Assembly (NCBI GenBank): GCA_020444005.1
Contig: JAHLLU010000128.1
Location: 1 to 6,296, forward strand
Source: an archaeon
GTDB lineage: Archaea; Thermoproteota; Bathyarchaeia; TCS64
Length of the DNA: 6,296 nucleotides
Reading direction: 5' to 3'
Below the pieces are notes generated by a model. It made no database searches. It saw nothing but the letters and a program-made list of their open reading frames with translations, and was not told the origin of the DNA. Below, one piece after another: positions 1-5,627 of this stretch (position 1 is its first letter; every line of letters starts with the position of its first letter). The position numbers and the translations under genes were made by a program.

Positions 1-615
1 GACAAGGATTTCACACCGGTAATCGAGAAAGCACTAGAGATGCCCGGGTTCAGTAAGGACACCGATAAGGGCTCAGTGATGGTTGGATTCGGTCACAACG
101 CTGTGATGAACGTCGCAGGCGCAGTGATTGATGCTGTGAAGGCTGGTAAGATCAGGCACTTCTTCCTAGTTGGTGGCTGTGACGGAGCAAAAACTGGACG
201 CAACTACTATACAGAGTTCGTGGAGAAGGCGCCAGAGGACACAGTAGTCTTGACCCTTGCATGTGGAAAGTTCAGGTTCTTCGATAAGCAGCTTGGTGAC
301 ATCGAGGGTATTCCCCGGCTATTGGATATTGGTCAGTGTAATGATGCGTACAGCGCGGTTCAGATCGCTGTAGCACTTGCTAAGGCGTTTGATATCGGAG
401 TAAATGACTTGCCACTGAGCATGATTCTGAGCTGGTATGAGCAGAAGGCAGTAGCCATACTCTTGAGCCTACTATACTTGGGCATCAAGGACATCAGACT
501 TGGTCCAAGCCTACCCGCGTTCATAACCCCCAACGTGCTGAATGTGCTTGTTGAAAACTTCAACATCATGCCCATCACCACCGTTGATGAGGATATGAAG
601 GCAATACTGGGCTAA
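1..615 (+). CDS. hcp: Hybrid cluster protein / hydroxylamine reductase, C-terminal part (5' end outside window)
   Basis: The reading frame is open from the first base, so the gene begins to the left; 204 residues are present, ending at TAA 613-615. The family carries an Fe-S cluster plus a hybrid Fe-S-O cluster. It reduces hydroxylamine in vitro and acts as an NO reductase or in nitrosative stress in bacteria; it is cytoplasmic. Visible hybrid-cluster ligands are the Cys in VGGCDGA (codon near 178), the Cys in LACGKF (near 262), the Cys in GQCNDAYSA (near 337) and the Glu in SWYEQKA (near 439). Their spacings (28, 25 and 34 residues) match Cys406, Cys434, Cys459 and Glu494 of the desulfovibrio enzyme almost exactly, so the active site looks intact. 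The C-terminal [18 protein letters not shown] stretch is also typical. A cupin gene follows 24 bases later. Identification is firm; the physiological substrate here is inferred. Confidence 0.97.
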   Translation, partial: DKDFTPVIEKALEMPGFSKDTDKGSVMVGFGHNAVMNVAGAVIDAVKAGKIRHFFLVGGCDGAKTGRNYYTEFVEKAPEDTVVLTLACGKFRFFDKQLGDIEGIPRLLDIGQCNDAYSAVQIAVALAKAFDIGVNDLPLSMILSWYEQKAVAILLSLLYLGIKDIRLGPSLPAFITPNVLNVLVENFNIMPITTVDEDMKAILG

Positions 616-639
616 CCCCCAACTATTTTGGTGAATAAA

Positions 640-978
640 ATGGAGATAACAAGAGTAGCAGATATCGAGCCCGGTAAGAACCCTCATGGGGTTGAGACCA
701 AGAAGATCTATGACCACGAGAACGCGTTGGGCGTGCACATCCTGATGATGCCCGGTGAACGCCTCAGACGCCATATTACGCCCGTTGATGTCATGTTCTA
801 TGTGCTTGAAGGAGAAGGCGTTGTTGAGATCGGTGACGAGAAAAAGACAGTCACACAGGATACAGTCATTCATAGTCCAGCTAAGATAGTGCACTGCTGG
901 TACAATGAGTCTGATAAGCCTCTCAGGGTACTGGTTCTTAAGACGCCACGTCCCAAAGATCAAACAGTACTACTATAG
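640..978 (+). CDS. Small single-domain cupin protein, Hcp-linked
   Basis: I chose ATG 640 (112 residues) because GGTGA at 630-634 sits five bases upstream as a good archaeal Shine-Dalgarno; GTG 631 or TTG 628 would overlap that site. The protein is one beta-barrel cupin domain. Motif 1 is PGERLRRHITPVDVMFYVLEGEG (residues about 37-59), where the usual HxH is HxT and the motif Glu is not obvious. Motif 2 is SPAKIVHCWYN (about 85-95), with its Pro, His and Asn kept. A bound metal is therefore possible but with an unusual ligand set; from memory, HITPVDV is normal for this subfamily rather than decay. The Cys after the motif 2 His is worth noting. The gene lies between hcp and a Cys-rich protein, which suggests a sensor or accessory role in redox or nitrosative stress. 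No enzyme activity can be assigned. Confidence 0.88.
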   Translation: MEITRVADIEPGKNPHGVETKKIYDHENALGVHILMMPGERLRRHITPVDVMFYVLEGEGVVEIGDEKKTVTQDTVIHSPAKIVHCWYNESDKPLRVLVLKTPRPKDQTVLL

Positions 979-982
979 GTGA
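977..982 (+). promoter_or_regulatory. Shine-Dalgarno AGGTGA for the TTG-started Cys-rich gene
   Basis: AGGTGA overlaps the cupin stop codon (976-978) and lies six bases before TTG 989. It matches the archaeal anti-SD (core TCACCT) and decides the TTG start, since an in-frame TGA at 980-982 rules out any start further upstream. The overlap suggests translational coupling to the cupin gene. Confidence 0.7.
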
Positions 983-988
983 ACCCCT

Positions 989-1234
989 TTGAGTTTCCTG
1001 AAGCGTCCAGATGAGAACCATTGCCCCGGCATAGAGCCCTTCATTCGACCCAGTGTTGATTATGCGGTTTGTGATGTTTGTGGTGGACGGGTTGAGGTCT
1101 GGAGTGATGAGGATAAGGGTGAGTGCTTGGACTGTGGGGCTAGTTGGGAGAAGAAGGAATCGACTCCTAGTTGTCTTGAGTACTGTGAGTATGCGAGTCG
1201 CTGTAAGGGCATTATTATGTCTAAGCGGCGCTAG
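989..1234 (+). CDS. 81-residue eight-cysteine protein with zinc ribbon, function unknown
   Basis: TTG start set by the AGGTGA site; stop TAG 1232-1234. The cysteines are residues 12, 28, 31, 46, 49, 62, 66 and 72. C28-x2-C31 and C46-x2-C49 form a typical zinc ribbon around VEVWSDEDKGECLDCG. The other four (C12 in HCPGIEPFIRP, and C62, C66, C72 in SCLEYCEYASRC) make a second possible metal site, either zinc or an Fe-S cluster. I recall similar short proteins (CPRCGGEVEIWSDE and SCIDWCKYAEQC patterns) in other archaea and anaerobes, but no characterised function. There is no membrane segment or signal peptide. It is the last gene of the hcp unit, starting 10 bases after the cupin stop. Codons are markedly G/T-rich at third positions, unlike the A/C-rich kynureninase gene next door. 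A role in electron transfer to, or regulation of, Hcp is inference. Confidence 0.82.
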   Translation: MSFLKRPDENHCPGIEPFIRPSVDYAVCDVCGGRVEVWSDEDKGECLDCGASWEKKESTPSCLEYCEYASRCKGIIMSKRR

Positions 1235-1240
1235 TTTTTC
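1232..1240 (+). terminator. Probable oligo-T terminator of the hcp unit
   Basis: TTTTTC directly follows the TAG stop of the Cys-rich gene (T5 at 1235-1239). Archaeal RNA polymerase often stops at such U-tracts without a hairpin. The next promoter begins within 30 bases, which fits a transcription unit boundary here. Confidence 0.45.
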
Positions 1241-1262
1241 TACTACAGGTCTCTGTACTACA
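1240..1262 (+). promoter_or_regulatory. Upstream operator-like repeat (TACTACA x2 with TACAG/CTGTA inverted repeat)
   Basis: TACTACA occurs at 1241-1247 and 1256-1262, 15 bases apart. TACAG (1244-1248) and CTGTA (1253-1257) form an inverted repeat with a four-base spacer. The block lies just upstream of the TATA box and shares its core with the repeat overlapping the expected transcription start, so it is a plausible second binding site for the same regulator. Confidence 0.5.
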
Positions 1263-1267
1263 ACAAA

Positions 1268-1275
1268 TTTATAAA
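1268..1275 (+). promoter_or_regulatory. Archaeal TATA box of the kynureninase operon
   Basis: TTTATAAA, preceded by an A-rich stretch (ACAACAAA) that could serve as a BRE. Transcription would be expected about 25 bases downstream, near 1295-1300. That leaves a very short leader before the TTG at 1313 and places the start inside the inverted repeat. Confidence 0.65.
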
Positions 1276-1280
1276 CATAT

Positions 1281-1304
1281 AGTACTACAGAACTGTGTAG
1301 TAGT
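1281..1304 (+). promoter_or_regulatory. Inverted-repeat operator overlapping the predicted transcription start
   Basis: Left arm AGTACTACA (1281-1289) and right arm TGTAGTAGT (1296-1304) are reverse complements at 8 of 9 positions, with the six-base spacer GAACTG. The core TACTACA also appears twice in the block at 1240-1262. Binding here would block RNA polymerase, so this is a natural target for the winged-helix regulator encoded at the end of the same operon. The link to that protein is inferred from position. Confidence 0.6.
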
Positions 1305-1312
1305 GATATAAT

Positions 1313-2605
1313 TTGGATACATCAAGATCATACGCAGAAAAACTAGACAAACAAGACCCACTAGCCAAGTGGAGAAAAGAATTCTACATCCCAGAACGAG
1401 AAATACTCGGACTAGACGGGAAAAAATCAGTCAAACCCATCCATTACTTTGAGGGAAACAGCCTAGGACTCATGAGCACCTACGCCGAGAAAGGCATCGA
1501 GAACGAGATCAACCTCTGGAAAACCCTAACAAGCAGAAACAGCGACGTAGGCGACCAAACCCGAGAATATCAGGCAAAACTCGTTGGAGCAGAGGCAGAC
1601 GAGGTAATCATGGCGGCAGGAGCCACCATAAACATCCACGTACTCATCAGCACATTCTACCAACCAGAAGGAAAACGAACCAAGATACTCGCAGATGAAC
1701 TCAACTTCCCAAGCGACCTCTATGCACTCTGGGGACAGATCAGACTCAAAGGCGAAGACCCAGACGAGAACCTTGTATTAGTCAAGAGTAGAGACGGTAA
1801 GACAATCGAGGAGGACGACATCATCGCAGCCATGGATGACACGGTCTCTGTTTGTTTCCTGCCCAGCGTCTACTTCACCAGCGGACAACTACTGGACATT
1901 GAACGGCTCACCAAGGCAGCCCATGAACACGGAATCAAGATTGGTTTCGACTGCTGCCACAGCATAGGCATCGTACCCCACTACTTCGACAAATGGGGTG
2001 TAGACTTTGCACTCTGGTGCAACTACAAGTACATGAATGGAGGAAGCGGAGCCATTGCAGGACTATACGTGAACAAGCGGCACTTTGGTACCATGCCGGG
2101 TATGCCCGGTTGGTGGGGAAACAGCTGGAGCAACAGATTCGACTTCGAGACCAACTTCAAGCCAGCCGAGAATGCAGAAGCATGGTTCGTAGGCAACCCA
2201 AGCAACTTTGCACAGGCACCAGTCTACGGCTCATCCAAGATGGTTGATGAGGCAGGTATCGAGAATATCAGAAAGAAGAGCCTCAAGATAACCCAGTACC
2301 TCATGGACCTAGTAGATGCAGAGCTAACAGGCGACCCATACAACTATACCGTAGGTAACCCAAGGGCACCTGAACGTAGAGGAGGGCACGTTGCATTGAT
2401 GCACCCAGAGGGTCAAAGACTGAACTTGGCTTTGAGCAACCGAGGTGTCTTAGCTGATTTCCGTCCACCCACCACCATCAGGCTGACTCCTGTGCCATTG
2501 TACACGAGTTATGTTGAGGTCTGGGAGTGTGTACAGCACCTTAAGCAGGCTATTGATAACCGAGAGTACGAAAACTACTCAAAGGACCAGCACCAGTACG
2601 TCTAA
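1313..2605 (+). CDS. kynU: Kynureninase (PLP-dependent), full length
   Basis: 430 residues from TTG 1313, with weak SD-like GTGAT at 1304-1308, ending at TAA 2603-2605. The enzyme splits L-kynurenine or 3-hydroxykynurenine into alanine plus anthranilate or 3-hydroxyanthranilate, in the cytoplasm. It is a fold-type I aminotransferase-class protein. Visible landmarks are YFEGNSLGL (45-53), GDQTREYQ (80-87), the PLP-phosphate/ring region with Asp213 and His216 in FDCCHSIGIVP, and Tyr238-Lys239 in WCNYKYMNGGSG, where Lys239 is the Schiff-base lysine. The 23-residue His-to-Lys distance equals that of the Pseudomonas enzyme. C-terminal IRLTPVPLYTSYVEVWE (389-405) is the substrate-side kynureninase signature. 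GVDFALWCNYKYMN resembles the animal-type sequence more than the CTYKYLN form. The transporter gene starts one base after the stop. Codons are strongly A/C-ending up to about base 2350, then shift. Substrate preference cannot be read from the sequence. Confidence 0.95.
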   Translation: MDTSRSYAEKLDKQDPLAKWRKEFYIPEREILGLDGKKSVKPIHYFEGNSLGLMSTYAEKGIENEINLWKTLTSRNSDVGDQTREYQAKLVGAEADEVIMAAGATINIHVLISTFYQPEGKRTKILADELNFPSDLYALWGQIRLKGEDPDENLVLVKSRDGKTIEEDDIIAAMDDTVSVCFLPSVYFTSGQLLDIERLTKAAHEHGIKIGFDCCHSIGIVPHYFDKWGVDFALWCNYKYMNGGSGAIAGLYVNKRHFGTMPGMPGWWGNSWSNRFDFETNFKPAENAEAWFVGNPSNFAQAPVYGSSKMVDEAGIENIRKKSLKITQYLMDLVDAELTGDPYNYTVGNPRAPERRGGHVALMHPEGQRLNLALSNRGVLADFRPPTTIRLTPVPLYTSYVEVWECVQHLKQAIDNREYENYSKDQHQYV

Positions 2606-2606
2606 G

Positions 2607-3995
2607 ATGGAGATCGATAAACGTGCGGTGCTAATCACCGTCATCCTCAGCAGTTTTCTTACTCCCTTCAGCGGGAGCAGCTTCAACATCGCATTACCCA
2701 GCATAGCCGCTGAGTACGCTTTGGATGCGGTGAGCATGAGTTGGGCTAGCCTAGCTTATCTTCTAGCATCAGCCATGTTTCTGATTCCCTTTGGACGTGT
2801 GGCTGATATGTATGGCAGGAAAAGGGTGTTTCTCTACGGGATAACTCTCTTTACCATATCCTCAGCTTTGCTCGGTTTATTCCCAACCTCACAGACCCTT
2901 GTGCTTTTCAGAGCACTGCAGGGAATAGGGTCATCAATGATTTTCGGTACAAGCCTAGCAATCCTAGTCTCTGTGGCGACCCCAGAGGAACGTGGAGGCA
3001 TGCTGGGCACATCAATAGCAGCTGTCTATGTCGGGCTCAGCGCAGGACCATATATCGGGGGCTTTTTAACGAAAAACTTTGGCTGGAGAAGCATCTTCAT
3101 GGTGAACGTGGGCATTGGAGCCCTTGTAATGATAATGATTCTCACTAAGCTCAAGATGGAGTGGCGTGAGGAGCATGCAGGAAAGTTTGACCTTATAGGC
3201 TCTGCCTCATTCAGTTTGATGCTTCTTGCCTTGATGTATGGTATGTCCAAGCTTCCGAGCCAAGCCGCGTTTCTACCCATCGCAATTGGGTTAGTTCTCT
3301 TAGGCGTATTCGTCTATATCGAGGAGCATGTGGAGAACCCTGTGCTGGACCTGAGCATATTCCTATCCAATAGACGATACTCATTGTTTAACATCGCAGC
3401 GTTGATCAACTTCAGCGCCACCTACAGCCTCACATTCCTGCTCAGCATGTACCTACAATACCATAAGGGGCTTGATGCACAGGCAGCAGGAACCATACTC
3501 ATGGCCTCACCCATCATACAAGCCATAGTATCACCAGTTGCAGGGAAACTCAGCGACAAAATATCACCAGCCAAGATAGCGTCAGTAGGAATGGTTGTTA
3601 CAGCCGTTGCATTGGCTCCCCTGGCAATCGTGAGTGACACGACATCAATCATCTACATAGTAGTCTGTTTGATGATACTGGGAGCTGGTCTGGCTTTGTT
3701 CAGCAGCCCAAACACCAACGCCATAATGGGCACAGTAGATAGAAGCCTCCTCGGTGTCGCGTCATCAACAGTTGGGACCATGAGGTTACTGGGGCAGATG
3801 TTTAGCCAAGGGATTTCCATGACATTGCTTGCGATTAATCTTGGAACAGCGGCAATCATACCCGCACTGTATCCTCAGCTGTTGAATAGTATTCAGAGTA
3901 CCTTCATGGTGTTCTTTGTACTCTGCATAATCGGCGCTGTCGCATCATATGCTGGAAGTAGGATGGTTTCAAATAATCAAGGAGGAGAAGTGTAA
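2607..3995 (+). CDS. MFS transporter, DHA2 (EmrB/QacA-like) 14-helix family
   Basis: ATG 2607 is one base after the kynureninase stop; no clear SD is seen, so translation is probably coupled. The frame is open further upstream, but that part lies inside kynU and is not protein-like. The 462-residue product is an integral membrane protein with about 14 hydrophobic segments, the family's usual number. Features include FNIALPSI in the first helix (26-33), motif A GRVADMYGRKR (63-73, Asp67) in the loop between helices 2 and 3, FRALQGIGSS (101-110), motif C GLSAGPYIGG (143-152), which marks antiporters, FGWRSIFMVNVGIG (158-171), and a second motif A-like VAGKLSDKIS (311-320) in the second half. 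The family exports drugs and aromatic or organic acids in exchange for protons. Export of anthranilate or a kynurenine derivative is inferred from the neighbour; uptake cannot be excluded. Confidence 0.92.
   Translation: MEIDKRAVLITVILSSFLTPFSGSSFNIALPSIAAEYALDAVSMSWASLAYLLASAMFLIPFGRVADMYGRKRVFLYGITLFTISSALLGLFPTSQTLVLFRALQGIGSSMIFGTSLAILVSVATPEERGGMLGTSIAAVYVGLSAGPYIGGFLTKNFGWRSIFMVNVGIGALVMIMILTKLKMEWREEHAGKFDLIGSASFSLMLLALMYGMSKLPSQAAFLPIAIGLVLLGVFVYIEEHVENPVLDLSIFLSNRRYSLFNIAALINFSATYSLTFLLSMYLQYHKGLDAQAAGTILMASPIIQAIVSPVAGKLSDKISPAKIASVGMVVTAVALAPLAIVSDTTSIIYIVVCLMILGAGLALFSSPNTNAIMGTVDRSLLGVASSTVGTMRLLGQMFSQGISMTLLAINLGTAAIIPALYPQLLNSIQSTFMVFFVLCIIGAVASYAGSRMVSNNQGGEV
3981..3987 (+). 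promoter_or_regulatory. Shine-Dalgarno GGAGGAG for the regulator gene
   Basis: This purine-rich site lies inside the last codons of the transporter gene, about ten bases before ATG 3998. It supports that start over the internal Met codon at 4016 and gives the regulator its own ribosome entry even though it is the last operon gene. Confidence 0.6.
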
Positions 3996-3997
3996 GC

Positions 3998-4591
3998 ATG
4001 GAGCCCAAGGGCTTAATGGTCATAAAAGACCCGGAAGTAGCCAAACTACTCAGCGATGAACTCAGACGCAGAATACTTCACCTAGTTACACACAAAGAAA
4101 TGAGCGCCGCAGACCTAGTACGTGAACTCGACAAAAACTATAGCAGCATCATGTATCATCTCAGGCTTCTCGAAGACGCAGGGTTCGTCCAGAAGGTACG
4201 AGAAGAGATAATCCAGAACAAGATACAGCCCTATTACCGGTCGACTGCTTGGAGCTTCCATGTATCATATTATCTTGATGAGACCATGACTGGCGACGAG
4301 GAATACCGGGCATGGCAGATAGACCTCATGAACAGACTCATGCACGGCTTGGAAGCCTATGGGATCAATATACCCGAGGATAAGAAGCAGCGCGTGAAGG
4401 AGCTATTAGAGACACTCTACATAGCGCAGAAGAAAGAGTTTGAGACACGCCAAGAGATGAGGCAGCCAGAGATACAGCTAGAACCCCATGTAGGGAAATC
4501 AATAGCACATATACTAGCGAACGTAAGACTCACAGAAGACCCAAAACACAGAGCAGCAGCAGAAGAACTCGCAAAACTACTGAACCTGTAA
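3998..4591 (+). CDS. ArsR-like winged-helix transcriptional regulator
   Basis: 197 residues from ATG 3998 to TAA 4589-4591, two bases after the transporter stop. The N-terminal part is a winged helix: LLSDELRRRILHLV (17-30), the HTH helices MSAADLVRELD (35-45) and NYSSIMYHLRLLEDAGFV (47-64) with the recognition helix around SSIMYHLRLLE, then a charged wing (VREEIIQNKIQPYYRST, 67-83). The pattern (deletion of activity in a short helix, then 'iyhHLr.LedaGlv') is that of archaeal ArsR/HTH_20-type proteins. The rest (84-197) is helical and charged, without Cys metal sites, so it is not a metal sensor of the classical kind. It may dimerise and bind an effector. As the last gene of the operon it probably controls the promoter repeats at 1240-1304, perhaps in response to kynurenine or anthranilate; that is inference. 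Confidence 0.88.
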   Translation: MEPKGLMVIKDPEVAKLLSDELRRRILHLVTHKEMSAADLVRELDKNYSSIMYHLRLLEDAGFVQKVREEIIQNKIQPYYRSTAWSFHVSYYLDETMTGDEEYRAWQIDLMNRLMHGLEAYGINIPEDKKQRVKELLETLYIAQKKEFETRQEMRQPEIQLEPHVGKSIAHILANVRLTEDPKHRAAAEELAKLLNL

Positions 4592-4608
4592 TGGGGAGGG
4601 GGGGGGGG
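4592..4608 (+). repeat. Guanine tract: G4-A-G11 just after the regulator stop
   Basis: Four Gs (4593-4596), one A, then eleven Gs (4598-4608) immediately follow TAA. The + strand or its RNA could in principle fold as a G-quadruplex (GGGG plus three GGG groups from the long run). It lies outside coding sequence, so length changes would not shift a frame. The exact G count may be unreliable in sequencing. Confidence 0.8.
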
Positions 4609-4611
4609 TAG

Positions 4612-4641
4612 CGCGTTTAACGCGAAATAGCCCTTCTTTTA
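4612..4641 (+). terminator. Hairpin and pyrimidine tract ending the kynureninase operon
   Basis: CGCGTT (4612-4617) and AACGCG (4619-4624) are perfect inverted arms around a single T, followed by CCCTTCTTTTA (4628-4638). With only one unpaired central base, the folded stem would be shorter than six pairs. The T-rich stretch alone could end transcription in an archaeon. Confidence 0.45.
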
Positions 4642-4688
4642 CCTAAAGCAACCCTAGAAGTGCTCTGATTATGTACTGTATGATGTTG

Positions 4689-4712
4689 AAAACCGTCACG
4701 TTAAGCCGGTTT
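4689..4712 (-). terminator. Hairpin plus T-run at the end of the archease gene
   Basis: Read on the - strand, AAACCG (4712-4707), an 11-base loop and CGGTTT (4695-4690) form a six-pair stem that overlaps the archease TAA, with a run of four Ts at 4692-4689. This is a reasonable terminator for the guaA-DUF5680-archease unit and faces the + strand terminator across the gap. Confidence 0.45.
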
Positions 4713-5133
4713 AAGTGTCGAAAACCATACGGACATACCACCCATCAGGTGTTTCCTTGATATCCATCATATGATAAGTCACAGCCTTGATCTGAATACC
4801 TACCTCATGGGTAGTGGCGCTAAAACGTTCACCCTTACAGACACCGACAGCGCTCATGTTCTCATGATCCACAGTAATATGACACTTCTTGGGAACCAAG
4901 AACTCTACATCAGCGACAAACAATAACTCATCCATGATATTGAAAAGCAAACTCTCATAATCCGTGCCCTCCGCCTCCACCATGAACTCTTCTTTCTCAG
5001 CGAGCCCTTCCAACGGAGTCATCATGTTAAACATACCCAAAGCAATCTGGGCAAAAGCCTCACCAAGAGTCGCGCCTGTCGCCTCTATCAGAAGGTCCGC
5101 TGTAGGTCCACCTTCAGGGTAGTTATACGTCAT
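4711..5133 (-). CDS. Archease, cofactor of the RtcB RNA ligase
   Basis: 140 residues from ATG 5131-5133 to TAA 4711-4713, the usual archease length. Archease speeds guanylylation and turnover of RtcB, the 3'-phosphate RNA ligase that joins tRNA exons after intron removal; it is cytoplasmic. Signatures are TADLLIEATGATLGEAF (11-27), FNMMTPLE (35-42), LLFNIMDELLFVADVE (62-77), THEVGIQIKAVTYHMM (108-123) and the terminal MVFD, where Asp13 and Asp139 are in the positions of the family's metal-binding acidic residues. The common EHTAD motif reads EGGPTAD here, so the His is absent and two residues are added; similar EGxT-type variants are, from memory, seen in other archaea. A partial SD (GAGG) lies about 11 bases upstream. 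The DUF5680 gene ends 23 bases before it, implying co-transcription. No rtcB is in the window. Confidence 0.93.
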   Translation of the reverse strand: MTYNYPEGGPTADLLIEATGATLGEAFAQIALGMFNMMTPLEGLAEKEEFMVEAEGTDYESLLFNIMDELLFVADVEFLVPKKCHITVDHENMSAVGVCKGERFSATTHEVGIQIKAVTYHMMDIKETPDGWYVRMVFDT

Positions 5134-5156
5134 TGCACTGTAAGCCTCGCCCCGGT

Positions 5157-5597
5157 TTATGTATCTATCTCGCCGCCATGAAACCTGAGCCAGTAGACCC
5201 TGATGCCATCATACTTTATCTCTTCCTCGCCCCAGAACGAGTTGATACCACCACGACTAATCAAATGATACGACCATGATCCATCAACATACTCCTTAGG
5301 TCCACGATACGGCTTATTACTTTCAACCCGAGCAAGCGCCTCCACAAGAAAACCAAACACCTCATCAGGAGTCCGCCCAGTAGCCTTACCATAATAATTC
5401 ATAGACCAAACAGGTTTCCCGTCTCGATACACAACTTCCTCACCGATGAAAGGATTGCCCCCAAAATACCGGTCCCGGTAAATGTACTCGTCTATTGAAT
5501 ACCTGTGCTCTTTAGAGCCATCATCAAGTTGTTTTGGCTCGGCTCCACCGCCATATGTGTGTTTCTTGGCTTCAACGAGAAAATCAACGAGGTCCAT
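5157..5597 (-). CDS. DUF5680 domain protein, function unknown
   Basis: 146 residues from ATG 5595-5597 to TAA 5157-5159. The pattern matches the DUF5680 family as I remember it: LVDFLVEAKKHTYGGGAE (3-20), a Tyr/Asp-rich stretch (YSIDEYIYRDRYFGGNPFIGEEVVY), KPVWSMNYYG (61-70), FGFLVEAL (81-88), YRGPKEY (97-103), and the closing IRVYWLRFHGGEI (132-144). Many aromatic and glycine residues suggest a compact alpha/beta domain. There is no signal peptide, membrane helix, Cys cluster or obvious catalytic motif. In bacteria this domain is often fused to a DNA-binding HTH, but here it stands alone. It lies 30 bases after guaA and 23 before archease on the same strand, so it is probably co-transcribed. 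That context does not reveal its role. Upstream GGGG near the start is a weak ribosome site at best. Confidence 0.82.
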   Translation of the reverse strand: MDLVDFLVEAKKHTYGGGAEPKQLDDGSKEHRYSIDEYIYRDRYFGGNPFIGEEVVYRDGKPVWSMNYYGKATGRTPDEVFGFLVEALARVESNKPYRGPKEYVDGSWSYHLISRGGINSFWGEEEIKYDGIRVYWLRFHGGEIDT

Positions 5598-5627
5598 ATG
5601 AACCCCACGTGATATGAGTTTAAGAAT

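Noticed and set aside
628..639. TTG 628 or GTG 631 as the cupin start
   Set aside because: Either would overlap the GGTGA ribosome site that is well spaced for ATG 640.
511..963. 150-codon open frame on the - strand across the hcp end and the cupin gene
   Set aside because: It lies antisense to two well-identified genes, and its translation shows no family signature.
1053..1274. Second + strand frame overlapping the Cys-rich gene
   Set aside because: It is an out-of-frame shadow; the zinc-ribbon frame has a clear SD and family pattern.
1240..1304. CRISPR-like or mobile-element terminal repeat
   Set aside because: The repeats are seven to nine bases long, irregularly spaced and tied to a promoter; no cas gene or transposase is present.
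1235..1312. Riboswitch or attenuator before kynU
   Set aside because: The predicted transcription start leaves a leader of fewer than about 20 bases, too short for a structured RNA; the repeats fit protein binding better.
2511..2606. Longer N-terminus for the MFS transporter starting inside kynU
   Set aside because: The extra 32 residues are Ser/Thr-rich, overlap the conserved kynureninase end, and precede a natural membrane-protein start at ATG 2607.
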